This document shows, one piece after another, positions 37,788 through 48,206 of a stretch of DNA of 64,000 nt. The position numbers and the translations under genes were made by a program. The notes beneath the pieces are model-generated. The model did not search any database, was not told the origin of the DNA, and saw only the letters and a list, made by a program, of their open reading frames with translations. Each line of letters starts with the position of its first letter. The first letter of the stretch is position 1. Source of the DNA: Trichoplusia ni (taxonomy: Eukaryota > Arthropoda > Insecta > Lepidoptera > Noctuidae); the NCBI RefSeq assembly GCF_003590095.1, contig NC_039480.1:17275328-17339327 (forward strand), read 5' to 3'.

Positions 37788-38003
37788 TCCCTACTAATAT
37801 TATAAATGCGAAAGTAACTCTGTCTGTCTGTCACGCTTTCACCGTCTAAACCACTGAACTGATTTTAATGAAATTTGGTACAGAGATAGAGTCGACCTTG
37901 ACAAAGAACATAGGATAGTTTTTATCCCGGTCTTTTGAAGAGTTCTCTCGGAAACGCGATATAACAGACATCGACGCGGGCGAAGCCGCGGGCGAAAAGC
38001 TAG
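37788..38003 (+). mobile_element. Non-autonomous Helitron, family 2 (complete)
   Basis: A|TCCCTACTAATATTATAAA at the left and GCGGGCGAAAAGCTAG|T at the right, 216 bp. A GCGGGC-GAA-GCCGC stem-loop lies just before the CTAG terminus. The body has TCTGTCTGTCTGTCACGC and GAAATTTGGTACAGAGATAG. The sister copy at 41128-41338 is similar end to end. Confidence 0.92.
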
Positions 38004-38457
38004 TCATTTAATATTTATACTTTTAGAAATATTTTAATTGTTACCTTTATTGCAGTTCTTCGCTTTACACGCTTATAAATTTAGCTGTTTCAGGAATGTA
38101 GATACTGTTAAGTCTTACGACTTGGCATGTTCTTTTAAAAAGTGAAAGAACTAACCTGAAGAATATACATAAAGGGAATGGAGGGAACGCATAGACTGTG
38201 TTAAAGATGAGGTGAGTACTAGCGATGAACGAAATTTAGCAAACATCATCGTGATGATGATTTGGTGCATTTAGGTCAAAATTTTCTTCTTTTAAGTTGT
38301 TTCTGTAGTTTGTTTTCGAACATAATATTTTGTCTGCTTCACTGGACTTCAAAGTTCCGAACAAGTGAGACAGCCGCAAGCGAGACACTCATGGGTTTTT
38401 ATAGATAGAACGATTTTCACAATTTGTTAACGCGACAAATTTGTTCAAAGAAAAAAA
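38004..38457. other. Non-coding DNA
   Basis: Nothing recognised. Confidence 0.45.
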
Positions 38458-38943
38458 ATGTACATGTCGGTGAGACATCACGGTGAACGAACTAAAGCTT
38501 CTGGAGTCAATAAACCAATATTACCTAAAAATAAACAAGAAAAAAAGACAATGCAATCCAATCAAAACTCACGATCAAAAACTTCAAAAAGTTTGGTCAC
38601 CTCACTCATTATACAGAACAATGGTATGTATAGGAAGTGTCACTTCACGGTAACCAACAATGGGTGGTTCTTGGGACATCACAATGACAAGCGTTACCGA
38701 TTCATAAGAACAATGTGTTCGAGGAAGCAACGCGATCGAATTGACGAAATCGAGTCGAGGTATCGATTAGAAGAATCGAGTGGATCGAGTTATGTAGGTA
38801 ATTGGTGTGATATGGTCTGCGCTCGTTTGTTTTCTTTGTTTTTAGGGTTAATGGCTTCTGTATGGATGTGGATAATTGATACGATGGCCAAAACGAACAG
38901 TCAAAGCCCCCCCACGATTGTATTATGGGTGACGAGTCAATGA
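38458..38943 (+). CDS. Longest ORF in the window, hypothetical
   Basis: A 161-codon frame starts AAAAATGTACATG (M-Y-M-S-V-R-H-H). It has a Lys/Ser/Asn-rich first third, a central stretch with IDEIESRYRLEESSG, and a hydrophobic segment LFSLFLGLMASVWMWII near residues 126-142 that could be one membrane helix. An AATAAA occurs at 39068. The opposite strand is open over part of it, base composition is only slightly raised, and no domain is recognised. The length is notable for such A+T-rich DNA but not decisive. Confidence 0.25.
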   Translation: MYMSVRHHGERTKASGVNKPILPKNKQEKKTMQSNQNSRSKTSKSLVTSLIIQNNGMYRKCHFTVTNNGWFLGHHNDKRYRFIRTMCSRKQRDRIDEIESRYRLEESSGSSYVGNWCDMVCARLFSLFLGLMASVWMWIIDTMAKTNSQSPPTIVLWVTSQ

Positions 38944-40141
38944 TATTGTATAACAAAAAAAAAATCAATTGTTTTGCTCCTTAATAGATACATACAGGAA
39001 TTAAAATAATAATAACTGGTACTGGTAACTGACAAAACAATTTCCTCTAAATAAGCAGAACCCTGTCAATAAAACAGCAAGCAGGCGTTATATAAATTAT
39101 ATAAACAGTTATATCCACAATAACAAGCCGTCGTAACTGCAGCAATACATTCCATTTCCACAGCACAGATTACTTCCATCCTCGGTCAATCACAAACTTA
39201 CATAAAATGAAGGAAATATATTTGCGGCCGTTAAAGTCTGGTTAAAAATAACAGGAGCGATCAAAACCGTTGCATGCGTGCACGATATGTCCGAAACGAG
39301 ATCATATTAGTGGGCCGATTGCTTTAACTCGTATATCGGACTCGAGGAAGTTGTTAATTCATGTTTTTTATTGTCTTCATATCGAGGCGGCAGGTATTAT
39401 TAAATTGGCATCAGTTGGAGATATTATATCACTTGATTCAGTAGTTGTTTCAACGTGTGTGGTTGTTTTTTTGTTCGCACAGGGCACAGAAATTCTGACA
39501 AGAATATTAGCTGTTTAATTGTTTGTTACCTGAGTAACAGCAAAAAATGAGTGTTTTAAAGATTTTTTGGTCTGTTAGACGATCGTAGATGGAATGAATG
39601 GTACAACCTTGAAAATGGCTACTTAATAGGTCAAAACGTAATAAAATATTGTACCAATATAAATTCAGTAAAAAATCTATTATTTTTAAAATTGACATTA
39701 CCATGGACTTATAAATGGAACAGCAGAACCTGATTCAAATCTAGACCGGGATCTAGCTAGATTTTACGTAATGCCTTAAAACCGTAAAACCATAGTCTTG
39801 ATTACTCCAAGTCGTATCCTAGCAAACCATATAAGGGGGGAACAGATAAGCATATCCAGCAACAATAGCTAAGGTCACAGAATGAATGTCAGCGGAGAAC
39901 ATCACGGGCTCTGCGCCTGCGCACAATGGCTCTTTGTCAAATATTCCCACACGGTAATAGTGTAACTGTTTCCTTAAGTAAACTTAAGTAGAGAAGTACA
40001 TTGGAATTCAATTATTTTGACTTGTTCAATGTTGTTGATATCGAAGTAGCGAGGTAGTTGTTGGTAGTTGATGGTTTATTTGGACAGGAAGCTGATTGGT
40101 TTCGTACGGGTAAGATTTATTTATGATGCAAGAATAAAATT
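38944..40141. other. Non-coding DNA
   Basis: Includes a palindromic TGCGCCTGCGCA near 39911, an NRF-1-like motif. Open frames such as 39270-39518 have no support. Confidence 0.45.
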
Positions 40142-40345
40142 GACGACCTCCGTGGTCGAGAGGCGTACGCACCGGTTTCAAGGTGTCGCTAACTCTGAGG
40201 TCCCGGGTTCGATCCCCGGTCGGGTCAATGTAAAAATTCACATTTTCTACATTGTATCTGAATTCCATAACACAAGTGCTTCAGCAACTTACTTTGGGTT
40301 CAGAACAATGTATGTGATGTTGTCCATATTTATTTATTCATTTAT
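40142..40345 (+). repeat. tRNA-headed SINE, family 2
   Basis: Shows GTGGTCGAGAGGCGTACGC (A-box region), CAAGGTGTCGCTAACTC, B box GGTTCGATCCC at 40206-40216, and the body CAGCAACTTACTTTGGG. It ends in a TATTTATTTATT-type tail. The head resembles a tRNA of the GTGGTCGAG type, but the acceptor stem does not pair. Confidence 0.87.
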
Positions 40346-41127
40346 AATGAAATGATTGATAAAGTGAAATTTTTAAAATGGATTTTTATTGAATCTATGG
40401 CGTCGGATGTATGAAGCCGCTTTGGTATATGAAAATCAAAATGCACGGTCAAAAACGTCGATAAGTGCTTTCTAGTACAAATTCTATTTATGAGCTTGTG
40501 TGCCTGATTTAGGAGCTTCACTCTACTATTTGTCGGCAAACCTTACATAGGTATATGTATTTTTTCTGTTCTTAGTGCTAATTATGCATTTATAGAGATC
40601 AAACAGTGCCGACTGAAAAATGAAGATAACATTATTTTTAACTTATCTATTAAGAGCAGAATTATAGTGCTGTCATGTTAAAACAAAATTCCCACGTTAC
40701 AAACAGGGTGCAACGGATGTGAGCAAACAGGCAACGGGCGTTTTAATTACGGATTAGAGAAACCATGAGGTTCAGCCGACGCAGACGCATATTAGCCAAC
40801 TAAAATGTATCCTGAATGGAAAGTGCTACTGACATAGGAAACCCATTTATTTTTATATGCGTGTGTTACTCAACTAGCTTCTAAGTGGTTTTTGGAAAGC
40901 GCCTTTTCTTTACAGGTTTGTGAAATCCTGATGAAAGTTACACGAAAATAGTGACGTGTTAAAATAGTTGGTAAGTCTGGAAAACGTACTTCTAGGCCTT
41001 GGACGTTCTGGGATATGAGGATATTATTTTTTATACTTAAATTAACTTAGTCTAAATTGACCAAATTAACACAGGCTACTATATTGTTAACCATCAGTCT
41101 CTCTCTGCCCTTATTATGCACTTTTTA
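40346..41127. other. Non-coding DNA
   Basis: No feature recognised. Confidence 0.5.
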
Positions 41128-41338
41128 TCCTTACTAATAATATAAATGCGAAAGAAACTCTGTCTGTCTGTCTGTTACGCTTTCACGTCTAAACCACTGA
41201 ACTTAATGAAATTTGGTACAGAGATAGAGTTGGCCTTGAAAAAGATCATAGGATTTTTACACCGGACTTTTGAAGAGTTCTCTTGGAAGCGCGATATAAC
41301 TGAAATCGACGCGGGTGAAGCCGCGGGCGAAAAGCTAG
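41128..41338 (+). mobile_element. Non-autonomous Helitron, family 2 (complete)
   Basis: A|TCCTTACTAATAATATAAA to GGGCGAAAAGCTAG|T, 211 bp, with the same G+C-rich stem-loop before CTAG. Small deletions distinguish it from 37788-38003. The open frame across it is fortuitous. Confidence 0.9.
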
Positions 41339-41772
41339 TTCACAATAATTCTTAAAAGATTAATTCCTCATAAAATATGAAATCATTTAATAACTATTAT
41401 ATGAAGTTTCTTGTAATAGGAAATTGATAAACGCGAACACTTTTCTCACCGGCTGTATGAGAATGAATCCAATGGAGCTTCGAAACGAGAAATTGTATTG
41501 GTACTTCGTCGTTCAGTTTTGGTATTATTATGTTCTACGTTTGCGAAAACATTTCCTACGTTTAAGTATCATTGGCATGTTCAAATGGCATTGTTTTAAA
41601 TGTTCCATTTATATGCGTATGGAAATTGTGGGGACTGAAATGGACAAGTTTATTCCAGCTTGCGTCGTTACTTTGCGAAATTCGATTGTCACGACTTGCG
41701 TTTGATCGAAGAGGTGTGAAGCTTTTTGTTGAGAGGGTTTTCATGCATTTGGAATTTATGGCAGTACCTTAA

Positions 41773-42108
41773 AAGCAAAAGAAATTGTTTGTTGTAGAAG
41801 TAGAAGAAACTTTTCAGTATTATAATAATACGGGTAATGAATTAGAAACTGAAAATATTTGACACGAAATAATTTGGACAGATAGTGTAGAGTTTAATAC
41901 CCAAAATTTTACCGAAGTGAATGATTCTAAAAACCCAATTTTAGACGACCCGCATAATGCAGAAATGAGAGCAGAGACCACAATGAATGAACAAACAAAT
42001 TGGTTGGAGTCAAAGCCTATCATTTCCCAGTCTTCACAAGTTGGCCCAGATGACGCTTTCCAAATGACACTCTATATAATGATGCACTATTACAGTAATC
42101 TTCAGTGA
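41773..42108 (+). pseudogene. Degraded coding-like segment
   Basis: One plus-strand frame reads KQKKLFVVEVEETFQYY, then NNTGNELETENI, a TGA at about 41860, then HEIIWTDSVEFNTQNF, TEVNDSKNPILDDPHN and AEMRAETTMNEQTNWLES, to a stop at 42108. Composition is rich in D, E, N, Q and S, as in a soluble or disordered protein. There is one stop in about 110 codons. No ATG begins it and no family is recognised. The frame upstream (41572-41772) is also open, ending in TAA. A relic of a gene or transposon is likelier than an active gene. Confidence 0.3.
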
Positions 42109-43317
42109 TATCGACTCGGAACTCGGGGGTCCAAGTTGTTATTTGTTGATCGTTTTACGGTACTCGTGGTGAAGAATGTTTGTGGGTGTTATTTGGGATT
42201 TGATTGGGAAGATAAGTTTTGATCAGTGTTGAAGTGTAATTCAAGTAGTTAGAGGTCAATAATACATTTGGGTGTATTGATATCTTAAAAAAAGTTTATT
42301 ATTCGGTAGAAATAAGCTCTTTCTTTTACACTGACCTTTTTCTTTCTTTGTTTATTATTTTAATTGTTTTTATATACTTAATTCACAATTTAATCTTCTA
42401 AGGATCATCTTAACGGCGCACACTATGTCTCTATACTTTTAATTTGTCGTGTTAACACAAATTGGAGAATCTTTAACAGTTTCATACACCATTACACCAT
42501 AGCCACCAAAGGGCAAACAATTCAGAACGAGGAAAAAATCAATGATCTTAACAGTACCGATAGATGTTCGTGACATTTTTTCTAAAGCAAATAACTATGC
42601 CCGTTACCAGGCGACCATAATACTGTAGGTAGTTGACCGTTACGAACACCAACATACATGAGATACTTGTCAATCGAAATTGAACTTTATTTGTAAGACC
42701 ACAAGGTCACTGCCAAACGCAAACTAGGAAATGGTTAGCAAACTTAAATTATGCAGTTCGAAAAATGAATGACTGTGATATTTTGAGGGGTTATCTGGGA
42801 GATTGATGGCAAAGTTAATTTAGTTTTTAAGAGCATGCTTCTGTTGACTGTGTTAGCTTCTTGTGGGTTCAACATAACGTTGCGGGGACTGTGTCGATCG
42901 GATCAATTTAAACTTTTTGTTATTGTTTTGTTAAGTTTTTAGACTAGCTTGATAAGTATACTATTATGATCGATAGCAACTAATGCCTAGTATTCAAGCT
43001 TCATTAAAGATTATTTTTATCATTATTTAGTGTAAGTAAGTCCCTTTTGTTAACTTTATATTGATGTCAGTTTTATTAATAGCATCATTTGAATAATTCT
43101 TTTTTCAAACAGTATCCTTGGTTTTCGATAAATTCAACAATTATTTTGATAACTTACGCTCTTAGCTTATAGATCTATGCCTACTTGAACGCTTAACGAA
43201 GCTAACATTTATCCCTTATCCAACACAAGTGCAAAACGTTTCAATGGAAAGTAAAGCTATTTCAAGTCTATAAATATTTTCTGGAAGTAGTGTGACGGTA
43301 TTGCAGGATGTCTGGCA
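42109..43317. other. Non-coding DNA
   Basis: No repeat or gene recognised. Confidence 0.45.
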
Positions 43318-43629
43318 TCAAACGCGCCGGCGGCGCATGCGCATCGAGTGTGTGGTGAAACGATCGAGATCCAAGAACACATCTATGGCGTCCATTATCT
43401 CATTATCGGTATTATATTTTATGACTTTCCGATACTTCGGCATTTTTAAATTCATTTCGTTGAAGTTCTTGAAGGAATCTGTACTTGATAATTTTGCATC
43501 ACCTAGCTTAATGGCTTTGTTAACTATTTGATTAACCGCGTTACTATGATGATAATTATTATTGGCATCTAAGCAACATACATTATTGATAAATATCTTG
43601 ATCTTACATATTTCCTTTTCCGAATCCAA
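43318..43629 (-). CDS. Coding-like minus-strand frame without a convincing start
   Basis: About 103 open codons on the minus strand read DSEKEICKIKIFINNVC, CLDANNNYHHSNAVNQ, then KMPKYRKVIKYNTD and NEIMDAIDVFLDLDRF, ending in a basic MRMRRRRV before TGA. The frame begins after tandem stops with TTG rather than ATG, so a spliced start is needed (for example the acceptor-like TTGCTTAG before ATGCC) or it is a relic. Its 3' end lies in a CpG-rich patch (GCGCCGGCGGCGCATGCGC on the plus strand). The composition is protein-like; the family is unknown. Confidence 0.3.
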   Translation of the reverse strand: MDSEKEICKIKIFINNVCCLDANNNYHHSNAVNQIVNKAIKLGDAKLSSTDSFKNFNEMNLKMPKYRKVIKYNTDNEIMDAIDVFLDLDRFTTHSMRMRRRRV

Positions 43630-43711
43630 ATTTTATTATTTAAAGGGTTTAAAGGGATAATTAAGTTAAGAGTGTGGTCGGTGAGATGCACACTCAAGGG
43701 AGCCAATTAGG

Positions 43712-43845
43712 GCTGACAATACCTGAACAAGCGGTATGCTCTGAAACGGTTTAACGCGGCCCTGGGTTCTAGTCAGTTAAAATCCGAAACTCCCAAAGCG
43801 AGAGCAGTCATTTGATGAATTCCCATTCAGAAATGATTGGTATAT
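43712..43845 (+). repeat. Interspersed repeat G, diverged
   Basis: TAGTCAGTTAAAATCCGAAA, CTCCCAAAGCGAGAGC and AGTCATTTGATGAATTCCC align with 32232-32366. Confidence 0.5.
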
Positions 43846-44440
43846 TTAATCTCATCTTAGTCCATAAAGTGTAATGTAAACTGGCTGGACGGACAGTACT
43901 GGCTAATAGTTTCTCGATTCGTCAATCAGGCTTAGCATGAAGGAAGAAATACGCTTCTTAGTTTCAATACTATCTTTGTTAATTCATTTTGCAGTATCTT
44001 TAACACCGTTTGACTAATTATAAGTCGTAGTGGCTGGGTACCGGTTCAATGTTTTATGTTTTTGACCCGAGTGATGGAAACCATCGTATCGGAACCCGGT
44101 TTTAATGGTTTTATGAATTTTAATTAAACAAGTGAGTTACGGAGATTACTACTCTGTCTGAAACGCTATGGTTGGATGGAGCTTAACGTTAATAATGTAG
44201 GTAGGAGTTGTATTAAAGTATGTAGGTAGTGACTAATAAATAATGAATACTATTTAGGTAAATATGACTGCAGGGATAACTAAGTGTCCAAGCGCGCCAC
44301 GGCACCACGAGTTCTCCTTGTAATCGTCAAATGCTTTTTCTAAATCTGGGTGTCTTTCTTTTATTTTATACGACTCCGCACTTTGGAATTTAATCAATGT
44401 GTTTTCATAATTTTCTTAGATACACTGCATTATAATTATA
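43846..44440. other. Non-coding DNA
   Basis: A short G+C-richer piece (GCGCGCCACGGCACCACG near 44292) is unexplained. Confidence 0.4.
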
Positions 44441-44728
44441 CTAGCTGTTGCCCGCGACTTCGTCCGCGTGGTTAGAAGATATAAGTTATAATTTCTTCTA
44501 TCTATCTTGTAGGATTAAGTCAGCGTTTGCAATGTAAGCGCAAAAAATGAGTTTTTTTACGACCTCACATTAGAAACCTCAAAAATTTTAGCCTATGTGT
44601 TATTCTGATGTATAAGCTATATTGTGGTAAAGTTTCATTCAAATCCATTCAGTAGTTTTTACGTGAAAGAGTAACAAACATCAATACATCCATACTTACA
44701 AACTTTCGCCTTTATAATAGTAGTAGGA
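44441..44728 (-). mobile_element. Non-autonomous Helitron, family 3 (TCCTACTA type)
   Basis: Read on the minus strand, it starts A|TCCTACTACTATTATAAAGG and ends ...GCGGGCAACAGCTAG|T, 288 bp. Its 3' terminus is shared with family 1, but the 5' end and body are different. That points to exchange of termini between families or common mobilisation. Confidence 0.88.
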
Positions 44729-46492
44729 TTTATCGTATCCGTCTATTCGATGATATGCATAGAGACAAACTTCTTGCTAGACGACTTAAAGAAAAATAAA
44801 TCCATAGAATAGAATTCTAGATCGATACTAGATGTATTACCAGTTAAGTTCGACGACCTTTGATCGTATAAAATGTATTGGCTCACACGGACCAATAAAG
44901 TAATAAAAAATGACATTTACGAGACCGACAACTCAACACATTCATACTAAAAATAGTACAATCGATGACACAAGTATGTAAAATTGAACTCTACAACATC
45001 GTAATAAGGTGACATCTATGTTACAATGAGACTGATGATGTGCGGTTGATCGTACGTGACAGGTGCGCGGGCGCAGGCGGTGCTTTTGATCGTGCTATCG
45101 TGGGTTCTATGATAGCGTCATTTTAATTTGATTTTAGGTTTATTGATTGGTTGTTGTAACCTTAATAAAGAGGCTTCACTTATCATTACATCAGACATGT
45201 GTGAGCTCACAGTACAGTTAAAAAGGATTATTAATTAACATTAGGGCAATAAAAGCCACGTTTTTTGTAAGTGCTAGAGGCTATATTTTACCCTGAAAAA
45301 TACTAATCAAAGAGGTTAACATGGAACGGCTGTCTAGCTATAATTTACTAACCTAGCAACATCCAAATTCGGTCATGAGGATATTAATATTTTATAAAAT
45401 CTATAACTTTCTCTTACGCAAATTTTATGCATATGATATGATTCAGCTAGTTTCATTCAGAAACGATTGGAGTGTTGATTAAAACTTTCATTTATTTAAA
45501 AAGTCATCAGATACAAATGTGAAGATATATGATGGTCGATTACAAGTACAGAAACTGTGAAGTAAGCAATCAATATTTTATTTAATAGCGATCAAATAGT
45601 ATATAACATTTTCACCTGCGTGTTATGTAACCAACTTTTTCTGCATTTTTGTCTCATTTTTTTTAATTTCCCCAGTGAAAACCTTTCTTGTTCGATTTTC
45701 TGTTTAATATTTTTTGATTATACATTATTTCTTTCTCACTAGTTTGGAAAAACAGCAAGCAGGTACGGTAACGTTATACTTAACTTAAACCATAACACGC
45801 TGTATAATTACAAGCCACAGAGTAAAAATTCTACGAAAAATTCTCACGAGAAATCGTTCATATTGTTTCTTCTAAAGAGTTTTATCGTAACAAATCTTCA
45901 ATTTCAAATGTAGAACGAAAGTTGCAATCGAATGTCACACTGTTTTGCTCATCTCGACAACGAGACCTACATTACAACGACACTTTATCAAATCACACAT
46001 CCATTGCGTGCTTTGTCGCCATTCATTTGAGTTCCGCGTTCAGTTATGCGGTAATGTATCATAATATTGAACGGTAAGGTAGTTATTAGTCGCTTTTGAT
46101 GGAGTTCCATAATCCAATTAGTTGATTTCGCGATCGCGTGCGCTCTCAAGGAATGCGGAATGGGTGAAAATGTGACTGAAACTGCACTGTCATTTGTTTG
46201 GGAGGTAAACACTATTGCAGGTGTTAAAGAAAGCAACAGATACATAAAGTTTTCGAATTTAGAAAAGTGGTTCTATTTTAGTGTGTATAGTAAAAGTTGT
46301 TGTAGAACTTCAATCTTCATAGCATACAACCTAACCTCATTAATGAGACTGGAAATGTTAGTCTGATATGATATCAATATGATCTGGAGAAACAGACAAA
46401 GCATGTATAAAAAAAAAGTATGTTACTCTCAGCTTAACATCATTGGACAAGGTAGTTTTTCTTTTTTATGATTTCTTACTCAAAGGGTCAAA
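44729..46492. other. Non-coding DNA
   Basis: Includes a G+C-rich patch near 45060 (GTGCGCGGGCGCAGGCGG). A possible short first exon at 46160-46204 (MGENVTETALSFVWE followed by GTAAAC) is too weak to call. Confidence 0.4.
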
Positions 46493-46560
46493 AACGTAAC
46501 ACTAATATTGAGGTACCGCAGTCTGTCTGTCCGTGAGGCTGTATCTCATGAACTTAATTG
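46493..46560 (-). repeat. Repeat E, minus-strand fragment
   Basis: The plus strand shows CTGTCTGTCCGTGAGGC and TGTATCTCATGAAC, the reverse complement of the family's GAGATACAGCCTG block. Confidence 0.55.
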
Positions 46561-46996
46561 TTACTCGATCGAAACATAAATAAATTATTAATCACAACAT
46601 AAATCAAAATCACACATAAATTACACATTAATATTTACAAGGCAGTATCTACAGTCATGCTAAGCAATAAGTACCAGTACCTACTTAACTATTGTAATAT
46701 ATGCAAAGCTTACGGGCTCAGCTTTTTGCTATCAATCGTGATCGCGTTATCAGCTGTCAAACTGACAGCACAATAGCTTACGTCACCCACGAATGGTATA
46801 AAATGTATCGCCGACGTGTGAACGTAACCTAAGTATGTCTAAATAAGTTTGTTTCTTGGAAATTAAAGATGGTTAACTTTTGAAGAGAAATCTAGTCTGA
46901 AAATGGGTGTGATAATATATACTTGGCAATTATAATCTATCTGTATCGTTTTCGTCGCACACTCTTGTACTTTATCTTTGTTACTAAATACAAATG

Positions 46997-47255
46997 GTTT
47001 TTTTTTCTCTAGCCCACTGTGTCCCAATGTTGGGCAAAGGCCTCCCCCAAATCCTTCCACGACTCTATATTCTGGGCCGCATGGAACCAGCCTGCGCGGT
47101 AAGCGTTAAGGTCGTCTCGCTACCGCCTCCTAGGTCGCCCACGACGACGCCGTCCATACGTTGGCTCCCATAGTGTGGTGACTTTGGCCCAACGCTTTCT
47201 TTCCATGCGGCTAACATGACCCGCCCAATCCCATTTTAGCCTGGCAGCCTTTTAC
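46997..47255 (-). mobile_element. 5'-truncated LINE with 11-bp target-site duplication
   Basis: The minus-strand frame 47251-47009 encodes the last 80 or so residues of a non-LTR retrotransposon ORF: KAARLKWDWAGHVSRMERKR, WAKVTTLWEPTYGRRRRG, RPRRR, a TAG where Trp is expected, RDDLNAYRAGWFHAAQN, then GEAFAQHWDTVG and TAG. W-D-W-A-G-H-V and the G-R-P-R-R-R-W-R-D-D-L motif are typical of the C-terminus in lepidopteran LINEs of the RTE/Jockey sort. An A-rich tail follows. AAATACAAATG occurs at 46986-46996 and 47256-47266, a clear duplication. The copy is dead-on-arrival, with an in-frame nonsense codon. Confidence 0.9.
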
Positions 47256-47266
47256 AAATACAAATG

Positions 47267-47356
47267 ATACAGTGGCAAAATAATACATCAGTTAGGACTC
47301 GAACGTGGGAATCCTGGTTTAACGTACTCGCTTTACAGACTAAGCTACCGCGGTTA
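47267..47356 (-). repeat. tRNA-like SINE head
   Basis: Reverse complement: CGCGGTAGCTTAGTCTGTAA (A box) and GTTCGAGTCC (B box, 47304-47295), about 38 bp apart. The ends do not pair as an acceptor stem, so it is not a tRNA gene. The LINE above has inserted beside its distal end. Confidence 0.6.
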
Positions 47357-47948
47357 CTGACCAAAAGGTTCTGACAAACTTGTCTATTCTGATTCATTAT
47401 TTTGATAACCATAAAGCTCAAGAATAAAAATACCTTTCATAAAATATATTCCACAGCATATTTTTAACATTATATTTATTCTACTATCTTTATTCAGAAC
47501 AAGAACATTTATGTACATTACATACGTACATTTGTATGTATGTAAAAAACATTTTTATGTTTTACTTTTTATTTTACATGCATAAAGCCTACAATATTCA
47601 ATTAAATTTAAAATAAAAGTCGACTTTCATAATTAAAATGTTTTTAAGGGCCTGTGTCTATGCTGCCTATATTAAATACAATCAATTAAATATATGTTTT
47701 TTTTTACTTTTTAATCTCGCCGACCACCGTCATCAACGGAAATCGTAAAACCTCCTTACAAGGCAAAACCTTTGATGGCCGATATACTAACGATGTAATT
47801 TATATCATAAAACACGAGATTACAATTTAAAGATTACTAATTAAATATGGAAACTTGTCAGTCAGTCATAAAGTTTGAATTTTATTGCGCTTCAAATTCA
47901 GGGTTGTCAAGAATCGTATTTTTAGTAAATTGGAGAGATATGTTTGAC
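47357..47948. other. Non-coding DNA
   Basis: A+T-rich; nothing recognised. Confidence 0.5.
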
Positions 47949-48206
47949 TGGCCGGTTGGTCTAGTGGTTAGTGACCCTGACTGCTATACCGGAGGTCGTG
48001 GGTTCGATTCCCAACCAGGAAAAATGTTTGTGTGATGAGCAGGATCATTTGTTCTGTGTCTGGGTGTAATTTATCTATAATATGTATGTATTTAGAACTA
48101 TATACGTATGTTTATCAGTTGTCTAGTACTCACAACACAAGCTCTGCTTAATTTGAGACTAGATGGCGTTGTGTGAATGTTGTCAAATATATTATATAAA
48201 AAAAAT
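47949..48206 (+). repeat. tRNA-headed SINE, family 3
   Basis: GGTTGGTCTAGTGGTTAGTG (A box), GAGGTCGTGGGTTCGATTCC (B box), then body GTTCTGTGTCTGGGTGT, TTTATCAGTTGTCTAGTAC and ACAAGCTCTGCTTAATTTG, ending in an A/T-rich tail. This is a near-complete copy of a very common lepidopteran SINE type. No target duplication is obvious. Confidence 0.88.

Noticed and set aside
40142..40220. Functional tRNA gene
   Set aside because: A and B boxes are present, but the acceptor stem does not pair and a SINE body follows; the same layout recurs at 24119-24297.
41146..41355. 69-codon ORF
   Set aside because: Lies almost wholly in a non-coding Helitron copy.
46160..46204. Possible first exon MGENVTETALSFVWE before GTAAAC
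   Set aside because: The opposite strand is equally open, there is no upstream promoter pattern and the donor is weak.
47949..48025. Functional tRNA gene
   Set aside because: It continues directly into a shared SINE body, and the ends do not form an acceptor stem.
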